This document shows, piece after piece, positions 53,537 to 62,687 of a stretch of DNA of 64,000 bases. Both the position numbers and the translations under genes were made by a program. Every line of letters begins with the position of its first letter. Position 1 is the first letter of the stretch. The notes under the pieces were generated by a model that saw nothing but the letters and a program-made list of their open reading frames with translations, did no database searches and was not told the DNA's origin. Origin of the DNA: Bacillaceae bacterium (GTDB taxonomy: Bacteria > Bacillota > Bacilli > Bacillales > Alkalibacillaceae); the NCBI GenBank assembly GCA_017656265.1, contig JACDOD010000002.1, positions 216,810 through 280,809 on the forward strand, given 5' to 3'.

Positions 53537-53742
53537 GTATTGAGTATTTATGAATTCTTAAGGGTTTAACCAGCATGTACTACTTCTAATCATATAAAAT
53601 TGAAAAAACCTCAACTTAAGCACCTCTTCTGAAACACAATTCTCAATTATTTTTTATTAGCAATATACTGTTAATTGGCGGGATCTTAATTTTGAAAAAA
53701 GACTACTCATCATTTAAATGGTGTTTTTATGCATAAAAACCA

Positions 53743-53770
53743 TTGCAAAATCATGAGAACCCTGTATAAT
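53743..53770 (+). promoter_or_regulatory. promoter of the GNAT gene
   Basis: TTGCAA (-35), 16-base spacer, TATAAT (-10), 32 bases before ATG 53802. Confidence 0.65.
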
Positions 53771-53801
53771 ATCTCCTTAAAAACAAAAAGGAGAAAGTTC
53801 T

Positions 53802-54362
53802 ATGAATCCAATTTTGCTAGATTTCCCAGAAGAATTTTATACCGAGAGACTGCACATACGAATGCCGAAGCCTGGTGATGGAAAAGTTGTTCATGAAGCG
53901 ATCCAGGCATCAAGGGAGGAACTGAAGCCATGGATGCCTTTTGCCCAAAAAGAACAGACAGTAGAGGAATTGGAGGCCAACATCCGTGAGGCCCATGCTC
54001 AATTTCTCAAACGCGAAGACCTGCGCCTTCATATTTTTCATAAAGAAACAGGGGAATTCATCGGTTCGTCTGGCCTTCATCGGATGAACTGGGATGTGCC
54101 AAAGTTCGAAATTGGCTACTGGATTGATACCCGCCACAGTGGAAAGGGCTATATGAGTGAGGCTGTACAGGGGATTACCGATTTTGCTTTTCGGGAATTG
54201 AAGGCTCGCCGTGTGGAAATTCGAGTGGATTCCAGGAATACAAAGAGCCGCCGTATTCCTGAACGGCTGGGATTTACGCTGGAAGGGATTCTGAAAAATG
54301 ATGACCTTGCCGAAGATGGCAGCGGTCTTCGGAATACATGCATCTATGCAAAAGTAAAATAA
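53802..54362 (+). CDS. RimJ/RimL-type N-acetyltransferase
   Basis: 186 residues. RimJ/L signatures: TERLHIRMPKPGD, LHIFHKETGEFIGSSGLHRM, acetyl-CoA loop IDTRHSGKGYMSEAV and NTKSRRIPERLGFTLEGIL. Related to YdaF-like ribosomal protein or amine acetyltransferases; acceptor unknown. ATG 53802 follows AAAGGAGAAAG. Monocistronic with terminator. Confidence 0.88.
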   Translation: MNPILLDFPEEFYTERLHIRMPKPGDGKVVHEAIQASREELKPWMPFAQKEQTVEELEANIREAHAQFLKREDLRLHIFHKETGEFIGSSGLHRMNWDVPKFEIGYWIDTRHSGKGYMSEAVQGITDFAFRELKARRVEIRVDSRNTKSRRIPERLGFTLEGILKNDDLAEDGSGLRNTCIYAKVK

Positions 54363-54423
54363 ACACGAGGTTCTGCGCTGGCAGAAGGAATGGCTATTCT
54401 GTCAGCGGATCCTGGTGTTTTTT
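54362..54423. terminator. long imperfect terminator
   Basis: AACAC-AGG-CGCTG-CAGAA pairs with TTCTG-CAGCG-CCT-GTGTT, followed by TTTTT. Lies between convergent genes. Confidence 0.75.
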
Positions 54424-54479
54424 CATTGGGTTTCAACTGACGTTAGGGTACACCATATATTTTGGCGTTTTCTACTAAG

Positions 54480-55544
54480 TTAGAAACGTTTACCTTGTAA
54501 ATTTGGATGGTAGGTTGGCAGCACCTGTTTTACCTGATGTACGGCATCATCCACGTCCTGGGCCTTAATAACTATTTTTCGCCCTTCGTCATACTGCCTG
54601 GAAGCATGCTGATATCGGGGGTCGTAATAATACGTTAAAAGCTGTTCAATGGCCTGCTCAAATTTTCCGGATTTTAAGTTCGCTTCAATTTCTTTAGCCA
54701 CTGGAGTATGAATGCGGCGCTTGATCCGTTCATAGGCCTGCAGGTAGGCTTCCTCACGATTCCAGGGCTGATAGTCATCTAAAATATTTTTAACCCGTTC
54801 CTCAACAGGCAGTTCAATAAACAGCTGCATGCCCTGTTCTTTTTTCTCAATTAAAAAGGACGGTAGGACGACTTTGCCGATTCGTTTACTTTCTCCTTCT
54901 ATGATGATAAAAAGTGAGTCCTGGTATTTAAGCAGCTCATGGACCAGAAGCGAATCGAACGTTTTTTGATTGTAAGGCTCCTTGCCAATATGACCGAAAA
55001 TGGATCCTCTGTGATTAGCCATGCTTTCTAAATCGATAACTGGAAAGCCTTCTTTCTTTAGCTGGGTAAGAATTTTGGTTTTTCCGGTGCCGGTGTTGCC
55101 GTTCAGCACAAAAAAGGTTGGCGTTAGATCAAGCTCGTCCAGTGTATGGACCACCCATTTCCGGTATGCCCGATAACCACCTTTGAGCCTATGAATCGTC
55201 ATGCCCATTAGATCAACAACCGTAGCTGCTGTTTTACTGCGCATGCCACCCCGCCAGCAGTAGACCGCCTTTTGGCCGTCAATGGACTGGAATGCTTTTA
55301 AAAAGGCCGGTAGTTTTTTAGAAAATATCTCGATGCCCCGTTCTCTGGCTGATTCAGGGCTGTCCTGTTTATAGATAGTACCCACTTCCGCCCGTTCCTG
55401 ATCGTCAAATACGGGAATATTGATGCTTCCCGGTATGCTGCCTTCTTTAAATTCAGAAGGAGAACGGACGTCAATAATGATGACACTTTCTTTCTCTTTT
55501 CTTGAAAATAACTCATCCACGTCAATATCCTGATACATCATCAT
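54480..55544 (-). CDS. mnmH: tRNA 2-selenouridine synthase
   Basis: About 354 residues. Rhodanese domain with catalytic Cys in AVYCWRGGMRS, then a P-loop domain GNTGTGKTKI. Replaces the sulfur of 2-thiouridine at the wobble base of Lys/Glu/Gln tRNAs with selenium via a geranylated intermediate. No selD is next to it in the window, so selenium supply cannot be judged. Three ATG codons in a row (55538-55544) follow GGGAGGTGGG; the exact one is open. Confidence 0.92.
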   Translation of the reverse strand: MMMYQDIDVDELFSRKEKESVIIIDVRSPSEFKEGSIPGSINIPVFDDQERAEVGTIYKQDSPESARERGIEIFSKKLPAFLKAFQSIDGQKAVYCWRGGMRSKTAATVVDLMGMTIHRLKGGYRAYRKWVVHTLDELDLTPTFFVLNGNTGTGKTKILTQLKKEGFPVIDLESMANHRGSIFGHIGKEPYNQKTFDSLLVHELLKYQDSLFIIIEGESKRIGKVVLPSFLIEKKEQGMQLFIELPVEERVKNILDDYQPWNREEAYLQAYERIKRRIHTPVAKEIEANLKSGKFEQAIEQLLTYYYDPRYQHASRQYDEGRKIVIKAQDVDDAVHQVKQVLPTYHPNLQGKRF

Positions 55545-55576
55545 CCCACCTCCCATCTATTGTATAAAAAATACGG

Positions 55577-55616
55577 GGTGCCTGTCACTTGTCGAATTCG
55601 ACAAGTGACAGGCACC
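55577..55616. repeat. perfect 40-bp palindrome made of two head-to-head repeat copies
   Basis: GGTGCCTGTCACTTGTCGAA followed by its exact reverse complement, then TTTTTTT on the right and AAAAAA on the left. It could act as a bidirectional terminator or a mobile REP-like unit. Lies between the divergent mnmH and P-loop genes. Confidence 0.95.
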
Positions 55617-55697
55617 TTTTTTTCTTTATCTGGGCGTACACCTATTTTCGCCAGCTGCATATACTGTTAATACCACATTTTTTAAAGAGGTGGTTTT

Positions 55698-56798
55698 TTG
55701 ACAAAGATGATTCGCAATTATTATGCTGGCGGAAACACGGCTAAAGGTTTTCATCACTTCTTTCCATCTAATCTTTCGGGGCTTAAGCGGGTGTTTATTC
55801 TGAAAGGCGGACCGGGAACTGGAAAGTCAACCATGATGAAAGCGATCGGGAAGAGGTGGGAAAATCAGTATGAGGTGGAATATATACATTGTGCGTCGGA
55901 CTGGGGGTCGATTGATGGGGTCATCATCCCACGAATTGGCGTCGGGGTAGTAGATGGAACTGCTCCACATGTATTGGAACCTGAATTACCGGGTGCAGTC
56001 GAAGAATACATCAATCTGGGAGAAGCCTGGGATTCCCGGAAACTTCAAATGAATAAAGACGAAATTCAGTTTCTTAAAAAACAGATCAAAAACAGTTACG
56101 ATCATGCCTACCACACATTTAGCCAGGCTCTCTCCATCCATGATGAATGGGAGAGATTTTATATTGATGAACTGGACCGTGAAAAAGCCAATCGGTTAAC
56201 AAAACAGCTTATCCAGCAATTTTTTGGCTCCATTCAAATCAATAAAAGACCAAAAGTTCGCCACCGTTTTCTTGGAGCGGCAACCCCCGAGGGCCCCAAA
56301 GATTTCATTCCTAATTTAACCGAGGATGTGGCCAGTCGCTACTTTATAAAGGGACGGCCGGGCTCCGGCAAATCCACCATGCTGAAAAAACTGGCTACGG
56401 AAGCTCAAAAACGTGGTGTAGATGCGGAAATTTACCACTGCGGCTTTGACCCCCAAAGTCTGGACATGGTCATCTTCCGGGAACTGGACATCGCCATTTT
56501 CGACAGCACCAGTCCCCATGAACATTTTCCCTCCCGTACGGGGGACGAAATTATCGATATGTATGAAGAACTGATCACACCGGGAACTGACGAAAGATAT
56601 GAAGAATCACTGAAAGATGTTGCCTATCGCTACAAAACCAAAATGCAGGAAGGCACCGGGTGGCTTAAAGCGGCAAATACCCACCACAAAAAAATGGAGG
56701 AAATCTACAAAGAAGCGGTGGATTTCTCCATTGTGGACAAAAAGCAGCTAGAAATTGAGAAAGAAGTTTCAGCAATGGAAGAACGGGTATCATTTTAA
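55698..56798 (+). CDS. two-P-loop ATPase (PRK06851-like)
   Basis: 366 residues with two tandem NTPase units: Walker A GGPGTGKST (37-45) with HCASDWGSIDGVIIP after strand 2, and GRPGSGKST (219-227) with HCGFDPQSLDMVIF in the same relative place. A helical, charged stretch (about 105-190) separates them. The halves look like an internal duplication. Found in Firmicutes, no established function. TTG 55698 follows AGAGG. Confidence 0.8.
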   Translation: MTKMIRNYYAGGNTAKGFHHFFPSNLSGLKRVFILKGGPGTGKSTMMKAIGKRWENQYEVEYIHCASDWGSIDGVIIPRIGVGVVDGTAPHVLEPELPGAVEEYINLGEAWDSRKLQMNKDEIQFLKKQIKNSYDHAYHTFSQALSIHDEWERFYIDELDREKANRLTKQLIQQFFGSIQINKRPKVRHRFLGAATPEGPKDFIPNLTEDVASRYFIKGRPGSGKSTMLKKLATEAQKRGVDAEIYHCGFDPQSLDMVIFRELDIAIFDSTSPHEHFPSRTGDEIIDMYEELITPGTDERYEESLKDVAYRYKTKMQEGTGWLKAANTHHKKMEEIYKEAVDFSIVDKKQLEIEKEVSAMEERVSF

Positions 56799-56832
56799 CA
56801 CCAAAAGCCATAATCACTGGTAAATGATAGGG

Positions 56833-56867
56833 GGATATAAATCCTAACGTGATTTATATCCTTTTTT
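56833..56867 (+). terminator. terminator after the two-P-loop gene
   Basis: GGATATAAATC / GATTTATATCC with TTTTTT. Confidence 0.88.
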
Positions 56868-57052
56868 AATAAATTGAACACCGGGAGGGTGGCAGATTAT
56901 CGGCAGACGTCTCTTTCGCTGTTTTCGGCAAACCTTCATCCCCCGGGTGTTCTCCAACTCGGAGACCAGGTGAAATTTGTCCCCATTTCCATGGGAGTAT
57001 TTGAAAAATGTGAGGATTTTTCATAGGTATTCAAAAAAAGACGGGGATGCAT

Positions 57053-57374
57053 TCACTGATTCAGGATGCGGACCAGCAGCCCATTGGCAGCTATCCAAAA
57101 ATCGGCGAAGCTATTTCGTTTGATCTCCGGGTGCTGGCCAAAAAAAAAGCTCGTTGCCCACAGTCGTTTTGAGACCGTCAGAGTCCCGTCACGTGATAGA
57201 CATGGTTCACGGTTAATAATCAAAAAATTTCCGTTCAGACAGACACGCCCTTCCTCCACGTTGATAAGGATGCCGCAACTTTGCCATAAAAAATCATCAG
57301 GTGTCCAAAGAATAAGGGATTGAATGTAACCCTCTTTCCAGGTGAAAGTCGCTTTCCAGGGCGTTTGTCATCAT
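57053..57374 (-). pseudogene. possible frameshifted small gene
   Basis: A 103-codon minus-strand frame without stops reads TPWKATFTWKEGYIQSLILW then ... LLVRILNQ and a stop at 57053-57055. It has no start codon in frame; ATG 57371/57374 is one base out of phase. Composition looks protein-like. The rest of 56868-57388 shows nothing else. Confidence 0.35.
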
Positions 57375-57388
57375 GAAATATGATGCAT

Positions 57389-58432
57389 TTATCTTGCGTA
57401 TAAACGAATGTTTTCAAGATTTTCGGTTTGTTTTAAATCAAGGAGATTTTCCGCTCCGATCCCAAACATTGCTGTTTTCAGTTCAAATTCAATCCGATCA
57501 AATGCCTGTATCAGGGCTTCCGTAGACTCGATGGCTTCATTTAAAATGGCACGTCCAAACCCTGCCAGATCCGCTCCAAGGGCAATGGCTTTGGCTGCTT
57601 CCACGCCGTTTTTCAATCCACCGCTCGCAATGACAGTCTTCCCGGGATTGCGATTTCGGACATCGACGATTGCTTCCGCAGTAGGGATTCCCCAGTCTCT
57701 AAAAGCGTCAGAGGCCTGTTTTCTAATTTGTGTTTTTGTCCGGTTTTTTTCCACCTGGCTCCATGATGTTCCGCCGGCACCAGCTACATCAACAAAAGAA
57801 ACTCCCATGTCAAATAACCGTTTGGCCAGCTTTCCATGAATGCCCCAGCCCACCTCTTTGACTCCCAGGGGAACTTCCAGCCGACTCGCTATCTGTTCAA
57901 TTTTTTTCAATAACCCTTTAAAATTAGTATCTCCTTCATCTTGAAATACTTCCTGAAGGCTGTTGAGGTGGAGCACCAGGGCATCAGCTTCTGTGATCTC
58001 AACAATTTTCCGGCAATGGGTTTCATCATAGCCGTAATTCAGCTGGACAGCCCCAAGATTGGCGAACAGCGGGACAGAAGGGGAATATTTACGCACTTGA
58101 AAAGTATGGGCATAGGCTTCATGTTCCAGCGCTGCACGTGTGGAGCCAAGTCCCATGGCCCAGCCTTTTTCCTCAACAGCTTCGGCCAGATGGCGGTTGA
58201 TGGTAGCAGCTTTCTCAGTTCCCCCGGTCATAGAACTGACGAGAAATGGGACCTTCACTTTTTTACCGAGAAATTCGGTGGACAGAGAAATGTCCTGAAA
58301 ATTCACCTCCGGCAGAGCTTCATGGATCAATCGGTAGTTTTCAAATCCTGTAGAAATTCCAGCTGCTTCCACATCCTGAGTCAGCACAATATCAATATGC
58401 TCAGCTTTTCGCCGTTCAATTTGATTTCCCAT
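57389..58432 (-). CDS. fni: type 2 isopentenyl-diphosphate isomerase
   Basis: 347 residues. FMN- and NADPH-dependent IDI-2 interconverting IPP and DMAPP; supplies DMAPP for carotenoid synthesis. TIM barrel motifs: SSMTGGTEKAATINRHLAEA, MGLGSTRAAL, LGVKEVGWGI, VDVAGAGGTSWSQVE, ASGGLKNGVEAAKAIALGAD. ATG 58432 (MGNQIERRK) follows GCAGGTGAA; the longer frame adds six residues without a site. Reads away from the crt genes. Confidence 0.94.
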   Translation of the reverse strand: MGNQIERRKAEHIDIVLTQDVEAAGISTGFENYRLIHEALPEVNFQDISLSTEFLGKKVKVPFLVSSMTGGTEKAATINRHLAEAVEEKGWAMGLGSTRAALEHEAYAHTFQVRKYSPSVPLFANLGAVQLNYGYDETHCRKIVEITEADALVLHLNSLQEVFQDEGDTNFKGLLKKIEQIASRLEVPLGVKEVGWGIHGKLAKRLFDMGVSFVDVAGAGGTSWSQVEKNRTKTQIRKQASDAFRDWGIPTAEAIVDVRNRNPGKTVIASGGLKNGVEAAKAIALGADLAGFGRAILNEAIESTEALIQAFDRIEFELKTAMFGIGAENLLDLKQTENLENIRLYAR

Positions 58433-58544
58433 AGGTTCACCTGCTTTCAAAAAACTCGCGTTTTGAACGTTAAACTATTTTCAGAATAGTTAAGAATATT
58501 GTATAATGTTTGTATAATATTTGTCTAATATTTGAGGTGAAGAC

Positions 58545-59303
58545 ATGTCCCGTTCGGACTTATTGTATCGATTATTTATTTTCTGGTATGTTTGTGGACT
58601 TATTCTTGTAGGGATGAACTGGCTTCCTTCATGGCTGGAATGGGCCAATGGTGTGTTTCTAATTCTGGCCGGTCTTTTGGGGGGCATATTTTTTGTTCAT
58701 CAATTTGGCTGGAAAAAGGGGCTGGTTATCACCTCGGTCATATCGCTGACATCCCTTGCTGTGGAATACGCCGGTGCCCGGTATGGGTTCTGGTTTGGCC
58801 ATTATGATTATACCGAAAAGTTTGCTCCCTTAATAGCTGGTGTGCCGATTGCCATCGGTTTTGCCTGGCTGATGGTGATCGCCACCTCCCATGCGCTGGC
58901 CCGTATTATTTTTCCTGATTCAAATTGGAAACGGGTTATGACTGGAGCACTGATCGCGCTGTCTTATGATTTGATCATCGATCCTGTAGCGTTTCATTCC
59001 AAACAGTACTGGATCTGGGAAGGACCAGGCATATATTATCAAATTCCTTTGTCGAATTTTCTCGGCTGGTTTTTGCTTGCTTTCATCTTTCATGGGGTGG
59101 TCGAAGCCATTGGCGCCCAAACGCTGAAAAGTTCAGCCGATCGTCTCTGGGAACGTCGCATGGTCTATGTATATAACATGGTCATTGTCATGTTTCTGTT
59201 TTTGGGGATCCTCGCCGAGCTCTGGCTTGCCACAGCTGTGACGGCCATTTTGGCGGCAACTGTACTTTTTCTTGCTGGAAAAAGGGGGGCTTATCATGAT
59301 TGA
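58545..59303 (+). CDS. carotenoid biosynthesis membrane protein (CruF/DUF422-like)
   Basis: 252 residues, about seven membrane spans. AVEYAGARYGFWFGHYDYTE and SYDLIIDPVAFHSKQYWIWE are typical of the CruF/bacterioruberin C-1',2' hydratase family. Its place at the head of a crt set supports a carotenoid-modifying role. ATG 58545 follows TGAGGTG. Overlaps the acyltransferase gene by 8 bases. Confidence 0.85.
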   Translation: MSRSDLLYRLFIFWYVCGLILVGMNWLPSWLEWANGVFLILAGLLGGIFFVHQFGWKKGLVITSVISLTSLAVEYAGARYGFWFGHYDYTEKFAPLIAGVPIAIGFAWLMVIATSHALARIIFPDSNWKRVMTGALIALSYDLIIDPVAFHSKQYWIWEGPGIYYQIPLSNFLGWFLLAFIFHGVVEAIGAQTLKSSADRLWERRMVYVYNMVIVMFLFLGILAELWLATAVTAILAATVLFLAGKRGAYHD

Positions 59304-59958
59304 GCCCGATAAACGTTCCAGTTTTTCCCGTCTTTTTTCAATTTACAATTCATGGCTTCTCAGGCGTTCCTTTCACCGTATCGGATGGCTGGCAAAGGAG
59401 GAGTTTCCGGATTCGCCGGTTCTGTACGTCATGAATCACAGTTCCTGGTGGGATGGGCTCCTTGCTTTTCAGCTGAACCAAGCCCTGATAAAACAGGACA
59501 GTTATGTCATGATGCATGAACAGGGGCTTCGGAAGTACCCCTTTTTTCGTAAGCTGGGCGCATTTTCCGTCAATCGACAAAACCCCGGAGATGTGTTGCG
59601 CTCGCTAACATTTGCTGAAAACCTTTTAAAAGGTGGAAAATCCCTGTGGCTCTTTCCCCAGGGAGATGAATTTCACCTGGAGAAGCGGCCGTTGAATTTT
59701 TTGATGGGAGCCATGTATCTTCTGGAAAAGTGCCCCGATGTGCCTGTGGTTCCGATCAGTATCTATTATTCCTTTGGCCATAACAGAAAGCCCGAAGTGT
59801 ACTTGCTGGCCGGGAATCAAAAATTCTGGTCAGCATTTAACGGCTGTACAAGGAAAGAGAAAACCCTTGCGCTGGAAATGGATTTCACCGCACAGCTTGA
59901 TGAATTAAAAGGCTATGTGGTCGCCGAAGAGCTTCAGTTATTTTCAAGCCTGTTATAA
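59296..59958 (+). CDS. PlsC-type acyltransferase (carotenoid-linked)
   Basis: 220 residues. LPLAT motifs: NHSSWWD (HX4D, His48 and Asp53), FRKLGAFSVNRQ, FPQGDE and VPISIYYSFG. In C30 carotenoid clusters such enzymes acylate the glucosylated pigment (CrtO-like step), or it may be a phospholipid acyltransferase. ATG 59296 follows AAAGGGGGG. Confidence 0.83.
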   Translation: MIEPDKRSSFSRLFSIYNSWLLRRSFHRIGWLAKEEFPDSPVLYVMNHSSWWDGLLAFQLNQALIKQDSYVMMHEQGLRKYPFFRKLGAFSVNRQNPGDVLRSLTFAENLLKGGKSLWLFPQGDEFHLEKRPLNFLMGAMYLLEKCPDVPVVPISIYYSFGHNRKPEVYLLAGNQKFWSAFNGCTRKEKTLALEMDFTAQLDELKGYVVAEELQLFSSLL

Positions 59959-59973
59959 AAGGTGAGGATTGAC

Positions 59974-61077
59974 GTGATCATTGCTGTTATCAATCTATTA
60001 TTGATTTTTTTCATCTGGAACATCGTGAATACACGGTATTTGCCCCGGCTTCCGAAGCGGGCGAAGCTGGAGGAACAGCTCCTCTGTTCCATTCTCGTGC
60101 CTTTGCGAAATGAGGAAAGGAATGTGAAAGGTCTGGTTCAATCCCTTCAAAAGCTGCAATATCCTCACCTGGAATTTATTCTTCTGGATGATCGGTCAGA
60201 AGATGACACTCTAGATCGTTTAAAGCAGGAGACAGCCGGAGATTCCCGATTTCGTCTGATAGAGGGAAATAATCTTCCCGAAGGCTGGGTAGGGAAGGTT
60301 TTTGCCTGCTATCAGCTGTCCGGCTATGCGAAGGGCGACTTTCTGCTATTTCTGGATGCTGACGCCCGGCTGCAGCCGGAAGCCATAGGAGCAGCCCTTA
60401 CTCTCATGAAGAAAAAAGACGCAAAGTTGCTCACCGGTTTTCCGGTCTTTCCGGTGTCATCCTGGCTGGGTGCACTCCTTATTCCTATGCAGCATTTTGT
60501 GGTTTACTTTCACCTTCCTCTCATGCTGGTCGGTAAAACCTTGTTTCCTTCTGCAGTTGCAGCCCATGGAGCTTTTATGTTTTTTGAGCGAAGGGCCTAT
60601 GAAGTAATTGGGGGTCATAAATCGGTGCGGTCTTCACTGGTGGAGGACGTTCATCTAGCCCGAAAAATGAAAGAACATGGACATCAGGTGGTGCTGGCCA
60701 ATGTGACGGAACAGGTAACCTGCCGGATGTATGAGACGAGCACTGAAGTGTGGCAGGGTTTTTTGAAAAATATTTATGCAGGACTTGGGCGTTCGCCATG
60801 GCTCGTAGTTATGTTGAGCGGATTTTATGGACTGTTTTATGTGTGGCCTCTGTACTGGCTGTTTTATGGGCTTATAACCCTGCAAATGGTCTATGTTCTG
60901 CCTTTTGTTCTGGGCGTTTTACAGCGCCTATGGACAGACTGGATATCCAGACAACGAAAAATATACTCCTTATTGATGCCTCTGTCGGCTCTGACTCTGA
61001 TTGTTTTAATGCATGCATCCATGTGGCGGTCATTACGCAAACGAACGTATCAATGGAAAGGACGGTATTACTCATGA
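59974..61077 (+). CDS. family 2 glycosyltransferase (CrtQ-like)
   Basis: 367 residues, membrane bound (N-terminal helix and four C-terminal helices). GT-A motifs: LVPLRNEERN, ILLDDRSEDDT, FLDADARLQPEA (DxD) and VEDVHLARKMKEHGH. By synteny it glycosylates diaponeurosporenoate, as CrtQ does in staphyloxanthin. GTG 59974 is chosen: AGGTGAGG would overlap GTG 59962. Overlaps the oxygenase gene by ATGA. Confidence 0.85.
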   Translation: MIIAVINLLLIFFIWNIVNTRYLPRLPKRAKLEEQLLCSILVPLRNEERNVKGLVQSLQKLQYPHLEFILLDDRSEDDTLDRLKQETAGDSRFRLIEGNNLPEGWVGKVFACYQLSGYAKGDFLLFLDADARLQPEAIGAALTLMKKKDAKLLTGFPVFPVSSWLGALLIPMQHFVVYFHLPLMLVGKTLFPSAVAAHGAFMFFERRAYEVIGGHKSVRSSLVEDVHLARKMKEHGHQVVLANVTEQVTCRMYETSTEVWQGFLKNIYAGLGRSPWLVVMLSGFYGLFYVWPLYWLFYGLITLQMVYVLPFVLGVLQRLWTDWISRQRKIYSLLMPLSALTLIVLMHASMWRSLRKRTYQWKGRYYS

Positions 61078-62552
61078 AAAAAACAGTGATCATTGGCGGC
61101 GGCCTCGGCGGTTTATCAGCAGCAATTACCCTCCAGCATGCGGGCTTTCAGGTTCAGTTGTTTGAAAAAAATAAACATTTCGGCGGTAAACTGATGCCGG
61201 TTCAGCTCGGGGACTATTCCTTTGACTTCGGCCCCAATACGATTACCATGCCCAACGTGTTTGAACAAGTCATTGAGCAAACAGGAGAAAAGGCAGGGGA
61301 CTATTTCGAGTTTGTGAAGCTCCCTGTTCATACCCGCAATGTCTTTTCGGATGGGTCTGAGTTCAAGTTTTCCAGCAATCCTGAAATGATGGAGGAAGAG
61401 ATTCAAAAGCTCGATTCCAAGGGTGCCCGAAATTATGGCGATTTTCTCAGGGAAACAGGCCGGATCTTTCATCTCGCAGAAAAGCAGTTTTTCCCGCGAA
61501 TCTTTCATTCCTGGCGGGATTATCTGTCTCCGAGTCTGGCCCTTTCTCTTGCAAAAGTGCGTCCGTGGGAGACGATGGACCGCTTTCACCGCCGCTATTT
61601 TTGTGATGAACGGGTCATTCAAGCCTTGAATCGCTATGCCACTTACGTAGGTTCCTCCCCCTACCGTTTGCCGGCTACTTTTGCCATGATTGCCTATCTG
61701 GAACTGGTGGAAGGGGTATATTATGTAAAAGGCGGTAATGTGCGAATTGCCGGAGGGTTTGAGAAGCTGGCCCGAAAGCTCGGAGCAGATCTTTTTGCGG
61801 AAACAGAAGTACAAAAAATTCTTGTATCCAATCGGCAGGTGCGTGGGGTTCAGCTTGCGAACGGAGAAAAAATAGAAGCGGACTATGTGCTTGTGAATGG
61901 AGATCTTCTGGAATCCTATCCAATGCTGGTGGAAAAGGAGTACCGGCCCCGTTTTGCCGATCTAAGAATAAAGTCAATGGAGCCTTCACTATCTGCCTTT
62001 GTGATCCTGGCTGGCATCAGTGGACGCCATTCTGGGCTTCAGCATCATAATGTCTATTTTTCTTCGGATTACCCTCGGGAATTTCAGGCATTATTCCAGG
62101 AGAATCGGTATCCGGAAGAACCGACCATTTATATTTGTAGCTCATCACGAACGGAGCCGGATCGTTCACCTGGTGGAGACAATCTTTTTATTCTGGCCAA
62201 TGCACCTGCCCTGCCTTTGGATGGCAGGGTGCAGGCCGATCCGGAACAGTACAAAGAACTCATCTATGAGCAGCTGGCCCGTTCAGGCCTGGATATCCAA
62301 TCAGTGCTTGAAACCGAAAAGGTGTTTACACCAGAGGATATCTCCCACTTATTCGGGGCTTATCGTGGAGCGCTGTACGGGGTATCCTCCAATCGAAGGA
62401 TGAATGCTTTTTTGCGCCCGCCAGCAATCAGCAGAGACATTGAGAATTTGCTGTTTGTGGGAGGAACCACCCACCCCGGGGGCGGTTCGCCGATGGTAAC
62501 GATCAGTGGTCAGAATGTTGCCCGGTGGATCATTCAAAAAGAGATAGAATAA
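61074..62552 (+). CDS. crtP: diapocarotene oxygenase (CrtP/CrtNb-like)
   Basis: 492 residues, CrtI/CrtN superfamily. N-terminal dinucleotide fold VIIGGGLGGLSAAITLQ, FEKNKHFGGKLM, and C-terminal FVGGTTHPGGGSPMVTISGQ. Converts terminal methyls of diaponeurosporene/diapolycopene to aldehydes or acids. Distinguished from desaturase CrtN by the adjacent crtM-crtN' pair and by its position after crtQ-like. ATG 61074 overlaps the previous stop; the frame back to 60750 is a shadow. Confidence 0.88.
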   Translation: MKKTVIIGGGLGGLSAAITLQHAGFQVQLFEKNKHFGGKLMPVQLGDYSFDFGPNTITMPNVFEQVIEQTGEKAGDYFEFVKLPVHTRNVFSDGSEFKFSSNPEMMEEEIQKLDSKGARNYGDFLRETGRIFHLAEKQFFPRIFHSWRDYLSPSLALSLAKVRPWETMDRFHRRYFCDERVIQALNRYATYVGSSPYRLPATFAMIAYLELVEGVYYVKGGNVRIAGGFEKLARKLGADLFAETEVQKILVSNRQVRGVQLANGEKIEADYVLVNGDLLESYPMLVEKEYRPRFADLRIKSMEPSLSAFVILAGISGRHSGLQHHNVYFSSDYPREFQALFQENRYPEEPTIYICSSSRTEPDRSPGGDNLFILANAPALPLDGRVQADPEQYKELIYEQLARSGLDIQSVLETEKVFTPEDISHLFGAYRGALYGVSSNRRMNAFLRPPAISRDIENLLFVGGTTHPGGGSPMVTISGQNVARWIIQKEIE

Positions 62553-62687
62553 GGTTTCCTCTTTTTAACTGGGTTGCCGTTTATGTTCTGAAAAAAGCTA
62601 ATTTCATAGAGACAAAATATTTTTACAGGAAAGCAAAACAAACGCATGTGAATCTGCTTTGTTTCACATGCGTTTTGACTGAGCTCT

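Noticed and set aside
60750..61073. 108-codon N-terminal extension of the CrtP-like protein
   Set aside because: Runs through the glycosyltransferase gene in another frame; the true N-terminus is the dinucleotide fold at ATG 61074.
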